64,000 nt of DNA, taken from positions 2,912,717 through 2,976,716 of the forward strand of contig NZ_CP067977.1 of the NCBI RefSeq assembly GCF_016656965.1, given 5' to 3'. The position numbers and the translations under genes are program-made. Shown here piece by piece: positions 19,660 to 28,485 of the stretch. The notes under the pieces are model-generated. The model was given only the letters and a program-made list of their open reading frames with translations. It did not search any database and was not told the origin of the DNA. The stretch is from Brevundimonas vitisensis (GTDB lineage: Bacteria > Pseudomonadota > Alphaproteobacteria > Caulobacterales > Caulobacteraceae). Positions within the stretch are counted from its first letter, which is position 1, and each line of letters starts with the position of its first letter.

Positions 19660-20247
19660 ATGACCGATCAGACCGCCCAGGAACCGACGATGGAAGAGAT
19701 CCTGGCGTCGATCCGCCGGATCATTTCTGAAGACGACGCTCCGGCCGAAACGGCGGCGGCTCCTGCTCCTGCTCCCTCGCCTGCGCTCAGTGTGGTCGAG
19801 CCGGAACCCGAGCCTGCCTATCAAGCCCCGTCCGCGGTTGAAGACGATGTGCTGGAACTGACCGACCGCTATGAGGCCCCGCCCAGCGAGACGATCGGTG
19901 ATCTGGACGTCACCACCCCCTATACGCCTGAGCCCGAGCCCTTTCCCGCTGCCTTCTCTTCGCCGGAGCCCGTCGTGGACACCTACCGCGCTGAACCTGA
20001 CAACGCAGACAGCCTGGTCGGCGACGCAGCCTCGGCCAGCGCGGCGTCTGCATTCGCTGGCCTGACGGCTGCCCTGAAGCGTCCCGAGCCTGAGGTTTCG
20101 GGCGGCGGCACCGGTCCCACCATCGACGAACTGGCCCGCGCTCTGCTGCGCCCGATGCTGAAGGACTGGCTGGACGCCAACCTGCCCGGCATCGTCGAGG
20201 CGGCAGTACGCAAGGAAGTCGAACGTATCTCCCGCACCGCGGGCTAG
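19660..20247 (+). CDS. popZ: PopZ, polar organising protein (DUF2497)
   Basis: A 195-residue protein with the PopZ layout. A short N-terminal helix, EPTMEEILASIRRIISEDD, binds client proteins. A disordered Pro/Glu-rich acidic linker follows (residues about 27-130). The C-terminal oligomerisation domain contains TIDELARALLRPMLKDWLDANLPGIVEAAVRKEVERI. PopZ forms polar condensates that anchor ParB and cell-cycle regulators. Caulobacter PopZ is 177 residues, so the linker is slightly longer here. The popZ-valS order is the same as in Caulobacter. Confidence 0.95.
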   Translation: MTDQTAQEPTMEEILASIRRIISEDDAPAETAAAPAPAPSPALSVVEPEPEPAYQAPSAVEDDVLELTDRYEAPPSETIGDLDVTTPYTPEPEPFPAAFSSPEPVVDTYRAEPDNADSLVGDAASASAASAFAGLTAALKRPEPEVSGGGTGPTIDELARALLRPMLKDWLDANLPGIVEAAVRKEVERISRTAG

Positions 20248-20277
20248 CCCCGCTCGCTGCTTGCGACTAGATCGAAC

Positions 20278-20305
20278 GGGGCGGTCCTTATGGGCCGCCC
20301 CTTTT
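20278..20305 (+). terminator. Intrinsic terminator after popZ
   Basis: Stem GGGGCGGTCC / GGGCCGCCCC with loop TTAT (one G-T wobble), followed by TTTTGCTTT. It is a good rho-independent terminator separating popZ from valS. Confidence 0.75.
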
Positions 20306-20382
20306 GCTTTCCCCTTTCGTCATCGTCCCGCGGTCGGTTGCGCCGGAGGATGACGAGAGCAGAACTGACGAAACGACCATCC

Positions 20383-23160
20383 ATGCTCGACAAGAATTTC
20401 GATCCCCAGGCCGCCGAACCCCGTCTGTATGCGATGTGGGAGGAAAGCGGCCTGTTCGCGCCGCGCACCGAGGGTGCCGCCGACGCCTATTCGATCGTCA
20501 TTCCGCCGCCGAACGTGACGGGGTCGCTGCACATCGGTCATGCCCTCAACAACACGCTGCAGGACATCCTGGCCCGCTATCACCGGATGAAGGGCAAGGC
20601 CGTGCTGTGGCTGCCCGGCACGGACCACGCCGGTATCGCCACCCAGATGGTGGTCGAGCGCCAGTTGGCGGCTGCGGGCAATGTCGGGCGCCGCGACATG
20701 GGCCGCGATGCCTTTGTGGCCAAGGTCTGGGAATGGAAAGCCGAGAGCGGTGGCACCATCGTCCAGCAGCTGCGCCGCCTGGGCGCGTCCTGCGACTGGT
20801 CGCGTGAGCGGTTCACCCTGGACGAAGGGCTGAATGCCGCCGTCCGCAAGGTCTTCGTGCAGCTGCACAAGGACGGCCTGATCTATCGCGACAAGCGGCT
20901 GGTGAACTGGGATCCGCAGTTCCAGACGGCGATCAGCGACCTGGAGGTCGAACAGCGCGAAGTTGACGGCCACTACTGGCATTTCGCCTATCCGCTGGCG
21001 GACGGTGTCACCTATGAACACCCGATCGCCTTCGACGACGACGGCAACGCGACCGAGTGGGAAACCCGCGACTTCATCGTCGTCGCCACGACCCGGCCGG
21101 AGACCATGCTGGGCGACACCGGCGTGGCGGTGCATCCGGACGATGAACGCTATGCGTCGATCGTGGGTGCCAAGGTTCGCTTGCCGATCACCCACCGTCT
21201 GATTCCCATCGTCGCCGATGCCTATGCCGATCCGACAAAAGGGTCTGGCGCGGTGAAGATCACGCCGGCGCACGACTTCAACGATTTCCAAGTTGGTAAG
21301 CGGGCGGGGCTTAAAACCATAAACATTCTGGATGCGGACGCCCGCATCATCGACCACGGTGCTGCCTTTCAAGGCACGAAAGACAACCGGGTTGATGAAG
21401 ACTCGGAAGTTCTAGAGCTCCTCGCCACGATCCCAATCGACTTGCAGGGGCTGGATCGGTTCGCCGCCCGCAAGGCCATTGTGGCTCGTGCCGAGGAAGA
21501 CGGCTGGCTGCGCGAGATTGAGAAGACGAAGCACGTCGTGCCGCACGGCGACCGGTCCGGCGTGGTCATCGAGCCGTGGCTGACGGATCAGTGGTACGTC
21601 GATGCCGCGACCCTGGCCCAGCCCGCGCTGAAGGCGGTCGAGCAGGGCGATACGGTCTTCGAGCCCAAGTCATACGAGAAGATCTATTTCGAGTGGCTGC
21701 GCAACATCGAGCCCTGGTGCATCAGCCGCCAGCTGTGGTGGGGTCACCGCATCCCGGCCTGGTATGACGCGGACGGCAACATCTATGTCGCCGAGACCGA
21801 GGCCGAGGCTGTCGCTCAGGCTGGTGGCAAGGCCCTGACCCAGGACGAGGACGTCCTCGACACCTGGTTCTCCTCGGCCCTGTGGCCGTTCTCGACCATG
21901 GGCTGGCCCGAGAAGACCGAGGATCTGGAGCGGTTTTATCCGACCAGCGATCTGGTCACGGCGGCCGACATCATCTTCTTCTGGGTCGCCCGGATGATGA
22001 TGATGGGGCTGCATTTCATGGACGAGGTGCCCTTCAAGCGCGTCATCATCAATGGCCTGGTCCGCGACGAGAAGGGCCAGAAGATGAGCAAGTCCAAGGG
22101 GAACGTGATCGATCCCCTGACCATCATCGACGAGCTGGGTGCCGACCCGCTGCGCTTCACCATGGCCATTCTATCGGGCACACGCGACATCAAGTTGTCG
22201 AAGCAACGCATTGAAGGCTATCGCAACTTTGGCACCAAGCTGTGGAATGCCGCCCGCTTTTCCCAGATGAACGAGGCCCGCCGCGCCGAGGGCTTCGATC
22301 CGGCCACGGTGGAGCAAACGATCAACCGCTGGATCCGCGGCGAGCTGGTCAAGACCGAACGCGAGGTGTCGCGGGCCATCGAAGGCGGACGTTTCGACGA
22401 TGCCGCCTCGGCGCTGTACCGCTTCGTCTGGAACGTCTTCTGCGACTGGTATCTAGAACTGGCCAAGCCGGTGTTCAATGGTGCCGACGAAGCCGCGGGG
22501 GCCGAGACGCGGGCCATGACGGCCTGGGCCCTGGATCAGACGCTGAAGCTGCTGCACCCGGTCATGCCCTTCATCACCGAAGAGCTTTGGGACAAGCTGG
22601 CCGGGGAGGGGGCTCCGCGGTCGGAATCAACATTGATCGGCGCCGCCTGGCCCGATCTGCCCGACGCCTTCGTCGATGCGGGGGCAGAGGCCGAGATCGG
22701 CTGGCTGGTCGATCTGGTCACGGAAGTCCGGGCCCTGCGTGCCGAGATGAACGTGCCGCCGGGGGCCAAGCCGCCGCTGGTCTTCGTCTCACCCGATGAC
22801 CGCACGGCCGAACGCATGGCCCGTCACCACGATCTGGTCCTGACCCTGGCGCGGGTCTCGGAACTGTCGACCGCAGCGGCACCGCCCAGCGGGGCGGTGA
22901 CCTTGGTCAGCGGCGGCGCGACGGCGGCCCTGTCCCTCAGCGGCCTGATCGACCTGACGGCCGAGCGCGCACGTCTGAATAAGGATATCGCCGCCCTGGA
23001 CAGCGACATCGGCCATTTCGGCAAGAAGCTGGGCAATCCGAACTTCGTCGCCAAGGCCGCGCCCGCCGTGATCGAGGAACAGCGGGCCAAGCTCTCCGAG
23101 GCTGAGGGTGCCAAGGCGCGCCTGGTGGCTGCCCTGGCCCGATTGGACGCGATGGCATAG
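20383..23160 (+). CDS. valS: Valine-tRNA ligase
   Basis: Class Ia synthetase, 925 residues. The HIGH motif is [21 protein letters not shown] near residue 45, the KMSKS motif is [15 protein letters not shown] near residue 565, an editing domain with [22 protein letters not shown] lies between, and a C-terminal coiled-coil arm ends the protein ([26 protein letters not shown]). The start MLDKNFDP is the family start; an in-frame ATG at 20350 would add 11 residues. Confidence 0.97.
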   Translation: MLDKNFDPQAAEPRLYAMWEESGLFAPRTEGAADAYSIVIPPPNVTGSLHIGHALNNTLQDILARYHRMKGKAVLWLPGTDHAGIATQMVVERQLAAAGNVGRRDMGRDAFVAKVWEWKAESGGTIVQQLRRLGASCDWSRERFTLDEGLNAAVRKVFVQLHKDGLIYRDKRLVNWDPQFQTAISDLEVEQREVDGHYWHFAYPLADGVTYEHPIAFDDDGNATEWETRDFIVVATTRPETMLGDTGVAVHPDDERYASIVGAKVRLPITHRLIPIVADAYADPTKGSGAVKITPAHDFNDFQVGKRAGLKTINILDADARIIDHGAAFQGTKDNRVDEDSEVLELLATIPIDLQGLDRFAARKAIVARAEEDGWLREIEKTKHVVPHGDRSGVVIEPWLTDQWYVDAATLAQPALKAVEQGDTVFEPKSYEKIYFEWLRNIEPWCISRQLWWGHRIPAWYDADGNIYVAETEAEAVAQAGGKALTQDEDVLDTWFSSALWPFSTMGWPEKTEDLERFYPTSDLVTAADIIFFWVARMMMMGLHFMDEVPFKRVIINGLVRDEKGQKMSKSKGNVIDPLTIIDELGADPLRFTMAILSGTRDIKLSKQRIEGYRNFGTKLWNAARFSQMNEARRAEGFDPATVEQTINRWIRGELVKTEREVSRAIEGGRFDDAASALYRFVWNVFCDWYLELAKPVFNGADEAAGAETRAMTAWALDQTLKLLHPVMPFITEELWDKLAGEGAPRSESTLIGAAWPDLPDAFVDAGAEAEIGWLVDLVTEVRALRAEMNVPPGAKPPLVFVSPDDRTAERMARHHDLVLTLARVSELSTAAAPPSGAVTLVSGGATAALSLSGLIDLTAERARLNKDIAALDSDIGHFGKKLGNPNFVAKAAPAVIEEQRAKLSEAEGAKARLVAALARLDAMA

Positions 23161-23229
23161 GGCGGCACAGGCTCCGCCAGTATCGTCGCTTGCCCAGGCC
23201 ACGAGCCGGTAACGACGTCTGAAATTAGA

Positions 23230-23259
23230 AACCGCCGGCGGATTGCTCCACCGGCGGTT
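23230..23259 (-). terminator. Intrinsic terminator for the glycine-zipper gene
   Basis: A perfect 9-bp stem, CCGGCGGTT/AACCGCCGG, with a 12-base loop. On the minus strand it is followed by TCTAATTT, a modest T-rich tail. It could also slow transcription from valS in the other direction. Confidence 0.5.
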
Positions 23260-23328
23260 CCCGTCGCGTCGCCGACCGACAGGGGGGCTGAAAATGATCG
23301 ACGCCGCGATGACGTGGCCACAAAGGGG

Positions 23329-23970
23329 TCAGCAGACCCGTTCGCGGCGAACCTCGTAATAACCGCTCGACGTGCGGACCCGGCGCTCGACTTCTCGGCA
23401 CTGGCCGTAGCGACGGTCGTCATAGCGCTGGTCGGAATAGCCATAGCCGCGGTCGTTGGCCCACCCGCGATCCCGCGCCTGAACATAGCCACCCTGGCCA
23501 TAGCCGCTGTCGTAGTAGCGGTCGTCCTGACGGTAATCGTCATAGCGGCTGTCATAACGGCCGTAGCCCCGGTCGTCGTAGCCATACCGATCGTCGGCAT
23601 AGCCATAGCCGCTCTGATCATAGCCGCTGTGGCCATAGGCCCGGCCGTCGCATTCGCGGCTGTTGCTGCCGCCCAGGCTGGCACCGACCACGGCTCCCAG
23701 GACACCGCCGATCAGGCTGCCCTCGGTTCGGCGACCGCGCGCCGAGACCTGCGATCCGGCGACGGCACCCACGGTGGCACCGATCACGGCCCCACCGGCC
23801 TGACGCCGACCCTGTTCCTGACGGCAATAGTCGTCGTACCGGGGCTGTTCATAAGCGCGGCCATAGCCGCCATAGCTTTGAGCGGATGCGGCACCCGGCA
23901 GGGCGACGGCACCGACGGCGGCGACGGCGGCCAACCCAGCCAGAGCATTTCGAGCGACGTTGCGAGCCAT
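23329..23970 (-). CDS. Glycine-zipper envelope protein with Tyr/Asp/Arg repeat region
   Basis: A 213-residue secreted protein with signal peptide ending ASAQS (about residue 31). Residues about 58-102 form a glycine-zipper 2TM-type region (AGGAVIGATVGAVAGSQ ... GSLIGGVLGAVVGASLGG). Residues about 110-190 are a low-complexity repeat of YGYDDRGY-like units very rich in Tyr, Asp, Arg and Gly. The C-terminus CREVERRVRTSSGYYEVRRERVC has paired cysteines. Glycine-zipper proteins of this kind sit in the outer membrane and are often envelope-stress associated. The exact role is unknown. Confidence 0.75.
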   Translation of the reverse strand: MARNVARNALAGLAAVAAVGAVALPGAASAQSYGGYGRAYEQPRYDDYCRQEQGRRQAGGAVIGATVGAVAGSQVSARGRRTEGSLIGGVLGAVVGASLGGSNSRECDGRAYGHSGYDQSGYGYADDRYGYDDRGYGRYDSRYDDYRQDDRYYDSGYGQGGYVQARDRGWANDRGYGYSDQRYDDRRYGQCREVERRVRTSSGYYEVRRERVC

Positions 23971-24100
23971 GGTGCCTTCCCCTGTCGAGGCGAACAGTTC
24001 GCCCCGTGCTGATGAGGTGTTTTTAGGCGGGCCAGCCTGAACGGGTTTTGAGCGCGCCGTTCATCTTCGTTCAGGTTTCGCGTCCGGGCCGGGGCAGTCT

Positions 24101-25357
24101 ATGAAGCCGCCGATGACGGATATGCTGACAATTGCCCGCATAGGGGCTCAAGGTGATGGGATTGCCGAAACGCCGGCGGGACCGGTCTTTGTGCCCTTGA
24201 CCCTTCCGGGCGAAACCGTGCGCGCCAGGGTCGCCGACGGCCGGGCTGAGGACGTGGAGGTCATCACTGCCAGCCCCGATCGGGTAGCGCCCGTCTCGCC
24301 CCACTATGGCGATTGCGGGGGCTGCGCCTTCCAGCACTGGGCCGCCGACCCCTATCTGGACTGGAAGCGCGATCAGGTGCGGCTGGCGCTGGAACGCGAA
24401 GGGATCGACACCGAGATCGAGGCCACTGTGGCGACGCCGCCGGGCACACGCAGGCGCCTGGCCCTGCACGCCCGCCGCACGCCCGAGGGGCGTGTGATCC
24501 TGGGGTTCAAGGCGCGGCGATCCTGGCGTTTGGTCGAGGTGTCCGTCTGTCCGGTGGCTGATCCCCGGCTGGTTACGGCCTTTCTCGGATTGGCCAGACT
24601 GGCAGGGGCGTTTCTGGAGCACCCCAAGTCGGCCCCGACCCTGCATGCGACCCTGACCCTGACCGGGATCGACGTCGATGTGACGGGGGTGGAACGGCGG
24701 TCGGGCGGCCTGTCGCGGGATCGCCAGATGCAGGCCATTCGCGCCGCCGCCGACATGGATCTGGCCAGACTAAGCCTGGCGGGCGACACCCTCGTCATGG
24801 CGCGCCAGCCGCTGGTGGCCTTTGGCCCTGCGACCGTTCCGGTGCCCGCCGGGGGTTTCCTGCAGGCCGTCCCGGAGGCGGAACAGGCGATGACCTCGCG
24901 CGCCTTGGCGGCCGTGAAGGGGGCCAAGAAGATCGCGGATTTGTTCTGCGGGGCCGGGACCTTCACCTTCCCCCTGGCGACGGTGGCACCGGTCATGGCT
25001 GCCGATGCCTCGGCGGCCGGTATCGCGGCGTTGAAGGGCGGTCTGGGTTCGGCCAAGGGCCTGCGCACCATCACGGCCGAGGCGCGCGATCTGTTTCGTC
25101 GGCCCTGGACGCCCTATGACATGAAGGGCGTGGATGCCGTGGTGTTCGATCCGCCGCGCGCCGGAGCCGCCGAGCAAACCCTGCAGATCGCTCAGACCAA
25201 GGCGAGTGTCGTGGTCGGGGTGTCGTGCAACCCCACGACATTTGCCCGCGACGCGCGCATCCTGATTGATGCCGGATTCCGTCTGGAACGGGTCACGCCG
25301 ATCGACCAGTTCCTGTGGTCCACCCATGTGGAGTTGATCGGGGTCTTCAGGCGCTGA
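24101..25357 (+). CDS. TrmA/RumA-family RNA (uracil-5) methyltransferase
   Basis: A 418-residue class I SAM RNA methyltransferase. An N-terminal TRAM-like domain (IARIGAQGDGIAETPAGPVFVPLTLPGE) is followed by iron-sulfur ligands CGGC (residues about 71-74) and CPVADP. The methyltransferase domain has DLFCGAGTFTFPLA (SAM motif I), VVFDPPRAG and the catalytic VSCNPTTFARD. Members methylate U747 or U1939 of 23S rRNA or U54 of tRNA; as TrmFO is also present here, an rRNA target is more likely. Divergent from the glycine-zipper gene. Confidence 0.92.
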   Translation: MKPPMTDMLTIARIGAQGDGIAETPAGPVFVPLTLPGETVRARVADGRAEDVEVITASPDRVAPVSPHYGDCGGCAFQHWAADPYLDWKRDQVRLALEREGIDTEIEATVATPPGTRRRLALHARRTPEGRVILGFKARRSWRLVEVSVCPVADPRLVTAFLGLARLAGAFLEHPKSAPTLHATLTLTGIDVDVTGVERRSGGLSRDRQMQAIRAAADMDLARLSLAGDTLVMARQPLVAFGPATVPVPAGGFLQAVPEAEQAMTSRALAAVKGAKKIADLFCGAGTFTFPLATVAPVMAADASAAGIAALKGGLGSAKGLRTITAEARDLFRRPWTPYDMKGVDAVVFDPPRAGAAEQTLQIAQTKASVVVGVSCNPTTFARDARILIDAGFRLERVTPIDQFLWSTHVELIGVFRR

Positions 25358-25387
25358 GACAGGGCGGTCAGGGACAGGGCGGTCAGG
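25358..25387. repeat. Tandem 15-bp direct duplication
   Basis: GACAGGGCGGTCAGG occurs twice head to tail immediately after the methyltransferase stop. The second copy includes the stop codon of the following minus-strand gene. Confidence 0.8.
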
Positions 25388-25631
25388 CCGCGACCATATC
25401 CATCTCCGGCGCGGTCATGGCGAGCGGCTCCATGGCCAGTCCCAGTCCCGAATTGCCGATAACCGACACCAGCCGTTCATCCTGATACAGTTCCACGGTC
25501 TCGAAGCCCGGCCATTGCCACGCCAGGTCGTCCACCGCCGCTTTGGCAGCGGCATCGTCTTCGCATTGCAGGCCGTGGATGTCGTGGACGGGGCGTCCGG
25601 GCGCATTGACGATGCAGAAATAGAAGGCCAC
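25383..25631 (-). CDS. Small conserved-type protein, unknown function
   Basis: An 82-residue protein, MAFYFCIVNAPGRPVHDIHGLQCEDDAAAKAAVDDLAWQWPGFETVELYQDERLVSVIGNSG. The pattern of an N-terminal beta strand, a D/G turn, and an Ala-rich helix resembles the small DUF6894-like alphaproteobacterial proteins, but the match is only by eye. Function unknown. Confidence 0.55.
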   Translation of the reverse strand: MAFYFCIVNAPGRPVHDIHGLQCEDDAAAKAAVDDLAWQWPGFETVELYQDERLVSVIGNSGLGLAMEPLAMTAPEMDMVAA

Positions 25632-25751
25632 GCGAACTCACTCCAACCACACAGCCGCGCAAACGACTGTGGTGCGCGCCAGTTCCGAAGTTCGGAACAG
25701 GTTTTCGGTGTCTGCGCTTAGCGTCCTCGCGCAACGCTTTTCGGATTGTCC

Positions 25752-26330
25752 ATGTCGCCACCCTCGAGCCGCCCTCTCTCGCCGGCCGACTTTGCCTGTC
25801 CGGCGATCAGCCTGGCCGGAACAGTCGACTATGCCATGTACGATCGGTTCGCCGCACAGATGGCCGATGCGCCGCCCCAGGGCCTGGTGGTCATCGGCCT
25901 GTCGACCCTGGGCGGCGATCCCGAGGTGGCCCGCATGATGGGCGAGGACGTGCGCTTTCAGAGCGAGCTGAGGCCAGAGCGGCGTCTGGTTTTCCTGGGG
26001 CGGGCGGCCATCTATTCGGCCGGTGCCACCTTCATGAGCTTCTTTGCGCGAGAAAACCGTTATCTGAGCCGTGGTACCCGCCTGATGATCCATGAAAGGA
26101 AGCTGGAAAAGACCCTGACCATTTCGGGCCCGCTGACCACTTGCCTGGCACCGGTCCAGGCCATGCTGCACGAGATCCAGCACTCCATCGCCATCCAGAA
26201 CGAGGGCTTCGAGAACCTGATCCGCGGATCGGATGTGACCATGGACGAAGTCCTGCGGCGGGCTCCCAGCAACTGGTACCTTGAGGCTGAAGAAGCCAAG
26301 GCCCGCGGCCTTATCGAGGGCGTTCTCTAA
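25752..26330 (+). CDS. ClpP-like serine peptidase family protein
   Basis: A 192-residue protein of the ClpP/crotonase fold. IGLSTLGGDPEVARMM corresponds to the ClpP substrate-binding strand, IYSAGATFMSFF holds the probable catalytic Ser, and TRLMIHERK holds the catalytic His. The C-terminal part matches ClpP-like proteins less closely. Stand-alone members of this type are common in alphaproteobacteria and are not the housekeeping ClpP. An in-frame TTG two codons earlier exists; ATG at 25752 is preferred. Confidence 0.75.
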   Translation: MSPPSSRPLSPADFACPAISLAGTVDYAMYDRFAAQMADAPPQGLVVIGLSTLGGDPEVARMMGEDVRFQSELRPERRLVFLGRAAIYSAGATFMSFFARENRYLSRGTRLMIHERKLEKTLTISGPLTTCLAPVQAMLHEIQHSIAIQNEGFENLIRGSDVTMDEVLRRAPSNWYLEAEEAKARGLIEGVL

Positions 26331-26410
26331 GACGGTCGTAGGCGTGTTGGGTTTTCGGGGCGATGCGAACGTCCATACGGGCCGGAGATGCCTGTACCCC
26401 ATGGATCGGG

Positions 26411-27253
26411 TCAGTGTGCGAACAGGACGCTCACATTTCCATGGCTGAGGAGCGTTCGCGTGACGCCGCCCATCACCCATTCCTGCACACGGGAATGGCC
26501 ATAGCCACCGGCGACCAGGAGGTCGGCATCCATATCTGCGGCGAGGTCGAGCAGTTCGTCGCCCGTCTCCTGCAGGCTGGCCTTCGAGGTCGCGGACGCC
26601 GAGACGCCGTGGGTTTGCAGCCAGTCGACCTGCGCCTCGAGGGCCTGACCGACGTCGGCTGTCGCGGGCTCTGACGTCACGGTGACCAGTTTCACCTCCC
26701 GCGCAAGCCGCAGGAGAGGGAGGGCACCGGCGATCGCCAGCCGCGCTTCACGCGACCGGGACCAAGCGACAAGTGCGCGGCCGCCGATCACCTCTCCGGA
26801 CGGGACCGGCGGCACCACCAGGACCGGCCGACCCACCCGCACGATCAGATCACCGGGGTCCGCTGCCCGGGCGTCGCAAAGCGGGTTGCGGCGCCCCGCA
26901 AGAACCAAGTCCGCGCAGGCCGCCTCCTCGACCACGACATCGACGGGAGCGCCGGGACGTCCGCGCCAGATCGCCTCAATGTCATGCGCGGCTGCGGCCA
27001 CCTCAAAGCGTGACCTGAGGGTTTCCAGCTCCTCGTTGACCAGATCGCGGAAGGTCTCCAGCGTGCCCGTGAACAGGCCGCCTCCCAGATAGGGATCGGC
27101 CAGCGTGGTCGGGATCGTCTCGCCCGCTCCCACGCCGATGAGCCGGGCCTCCAGCGCCTTCGCCATGCGGCAGGCCATCCCTAGACGCGCGTCGCTGGCA
27201 GCGTCGGCGTCGACGGCCACCAAAAGGGTCTTGAGTTCCACATCGGCCTCCAT
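26411..27253 (-). CDS. Tandem universal stress protein (UspA family)
   Basis: A 280-residue protein with two Usp-like halves. The first starts KTLLVAVDADAASDARLGMACRMAKALEARLIGVGA. The second ends with the ATP-binding signature DLLVAGGYGHSRVQEWVMGGVTRTLLSHGNVSVLFAH (G-x2-G-x9-G-S/T type). It is divergent from the cytochrome c gene with an Fnr box (27296-27309) between them, so it probably belongs to the low-oxygen regulon. Confidence 0.88.
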   Translation of the reverse strand: MEADVELKTLLVAVDADAASDARLGMACRMAKALEARLIGVGAGETIPTTLADPYLGGGLFTGTLETFRDLVNEELETLRSRFEVAAAAHDIEAIWRGRPGAPVDVVVEEAACADLVLAGRRNPLCDARAADPGDLIVRVGRPVLVVPPVPSGEVIGGRALVAWSRSREARLAIAGALPLLRLAREVKLVTVTSEPATADVGQALEAQVDWLQTHGVSASATSKASLQETGDELLDLAADMDADLLVAGGYGHSRVQEWVMGGVTRTLLSHGNVSVLFAH

Positions 27254-27295
27254 CGTCTACAGCGACAGTCCTGACCAAGCATCGCGCGACGCGCC

Positions 27296-27309
27296 TTGAC
27301 GCGGATCAA
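27296..27309. promoter_or_regulatory. Fnr box between usp and cytochrome c genes
   Basis: TTGACGCGGATCAA matches the Fnr/FixK consensus TTGAT-N4-ATCAA at 9 of 10 defined positions. It lies 43 bases before the usp start and 50 before the cytochrome c start, so it could serve both divergent genes. An Fnr-type gene lies 440 bases away. Confidence 0.75.
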
Positions 27310-27358
27310 AGCGCGCGCCGGATAACCGGCCCAGGCTCGCCACTGGAGGAGCCCGGAC

Positions 27359-27694
27359 ATGAGGAAGCCACCCCTGATCCTGTTCGCTGCGTGGTTCGCG
27401 GCGGCTTGCGCGGACATTCCCGATCATTCGGTGGCCCCGAATGGCGGGCCTTCGGCCGCGCGCGGCGCGGTGATTGCGCAGGCGCGCTGCGGCGGCTGTC
27501 ATGCGACGGGCCGCTTCGACGACAGCCCGATGAGACGGGCACCGCCGTTCCGCGGCCTGGCCGAAAGGTATCCTCCCATGGCGCTGCAGGAAGCTCTGGC
27601 GGAGGGGGTCGTCACGGCGCATCCGGCAATGCCCGAGTTCATGTTCGAGCCGGACGAGATCGGCGACCTCATTGCTTATCTGGACGCGCTCTGA
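27359..27694 (+). CDS. Small mono-haem cytochrome c lipoprotein
   Basis: A 111-residue protein with a lipoprotein-type signal (FAAWFAAACAD, lipobox AAAC near residue 17), one haem c motif CGGCH near residue 44, and a distal Met in AMPEFMFEPDEIGDLIAYLDAL. Typical of a membrane-tethered class I cytochrome c that passes electrons to a terminal oxidase. Preceded by an Fnr box and followed by the fnr gene. Confidence 0.88.
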   Translation: MRKPPLILFAAWFAAACADIPDHSVAPNGGPSAARGAVIAQARCGGCHATGRFDDSPMRRAPPFRGLAERYPPMALQEALAEGVVTAHPAMPEFMFEPDEIGDLIAYLDAL

Positions 27695-27747
27695 GACAGT
27701 TGGCGGTCCCGCGCCAGCGCCTAATCTGACGCGCCTCGAGGGTCGCC

Positions 27748-28485
27748 ATGATCGAAATCAAGAGCCTGCCCGCCGGCTGCGCGGCCCGTCGCAGCGAGAC
27801 GGCCTGCGAGACCTGCGGCGCGCGGGCGTTTTCCGTCTGCGGTTCGCTGGGGCCGGCCGATCTGGCGAAACTGGACGCGCTGGCGGAAGCGACGGCCTTC
27901 GCGCCCGGACAGCCTCTGGCCCACGAAGGCGACCCGGCCGACTATCTGTTCAACATCACTTCGGGATCGGTGCGGGTATACAAGTTGCTGTCCGATGGGC
28001 GCCGCCAGATCACCGGCTTCCTTTTCGCCGGCGACTTTCTGGGCCTGGCCAGCGGCGACCGGCACCTGTTCACGGCGGAGGCGATCGAGCCGTCGACCGC
28101 GTGCCGCTTCCGGCGGACGGCCTATCAGGCGCTGGTCCACGACAGCCCCTCTCTGGAACGGGCCCTGCTGGACCGGGCCCGGCACGAGCTGGCGGCGGCA
28201 CAGAGCCAGATGCTGCTTCTGGGCCGTAAGACTGCGCACGAGCGTCTGGCGTCCTTCCTGCTGGACCTGCCGTCGCAGGACCCCTTGCGCCCCAATGCAG
28301 AAGGGCGGGTTCGCCTGCCGATGACTCGCGGCGAGATCGCTGACTATCTGGGCCTTACCATCGAGACGGTCAGCCGCGTGCTGACGAAGCTGAAGACGCA
28401 GGGCGTCATCCGGCTGCTGTCGCTGAACGAGCTCAGTCTCGAACGACCGGAGCAATTGCGTGCCATGGCCGAGGGCGAGATTTAG
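27748..28485 (+). CDS. fnrN: Fnr/FnrN-type oxygen-sensing transcription regulator
   Basis: A 245-residue Crp/Fnr protein. N-terminal cysteines at positions 11, 20, 23 and 31 plus an internal Cys in IEPSTACRFRR near residue 118 are the layout of a [4Fe-4S] oxygen sensor. The cyclic-nucleotide-like beta roll spans about 40-140. The helix-turn-helix TRGEIADYLGLTIETVSRVLTKLK has the E..SR residues that read TTGAT boxes. It is the probable regulator of the four boxes found in this block. Its stop overlaps that of convergent cydC by four bases. Confidence 0.92.
   Translation: MIEIKSLPAGCAARRSETACETCGARAFSVCGSLGPADLAKLDALAEATAFAPGQPLAHEGDPADYLFNITSGSVRVYKLLSDGRRQITGFLFAGDFLGLASGDRHLFTAEAIEPSTACRFRRTAYQALVHDSPSLERALLDRARHELAAAQSQMLLLGRKTAHERLASFLLDLPSQDPLRPNAEGRVRLPMTRGEIADYLGLTIETVSRVLTKLKTQGVIRLLSLNELSLERPEQLRAMAEGEI

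Noticed and set aside
17896..19824. A 642-codon open frame on the minus strand opposite tolC and popZ
   Set aside because: It is antisense to two certain genes, rich in Arg, Gly, His and Asp as expected for a GC-rich shadow frame, and has no recognisable domain or ribosome-binding site.
25358..25387. Tandem 15-bp repeat as a start of a repeat array
   Set aside because: Only two copies with no spacer structure; a simple local duplication, not CRISPR or a satellite.
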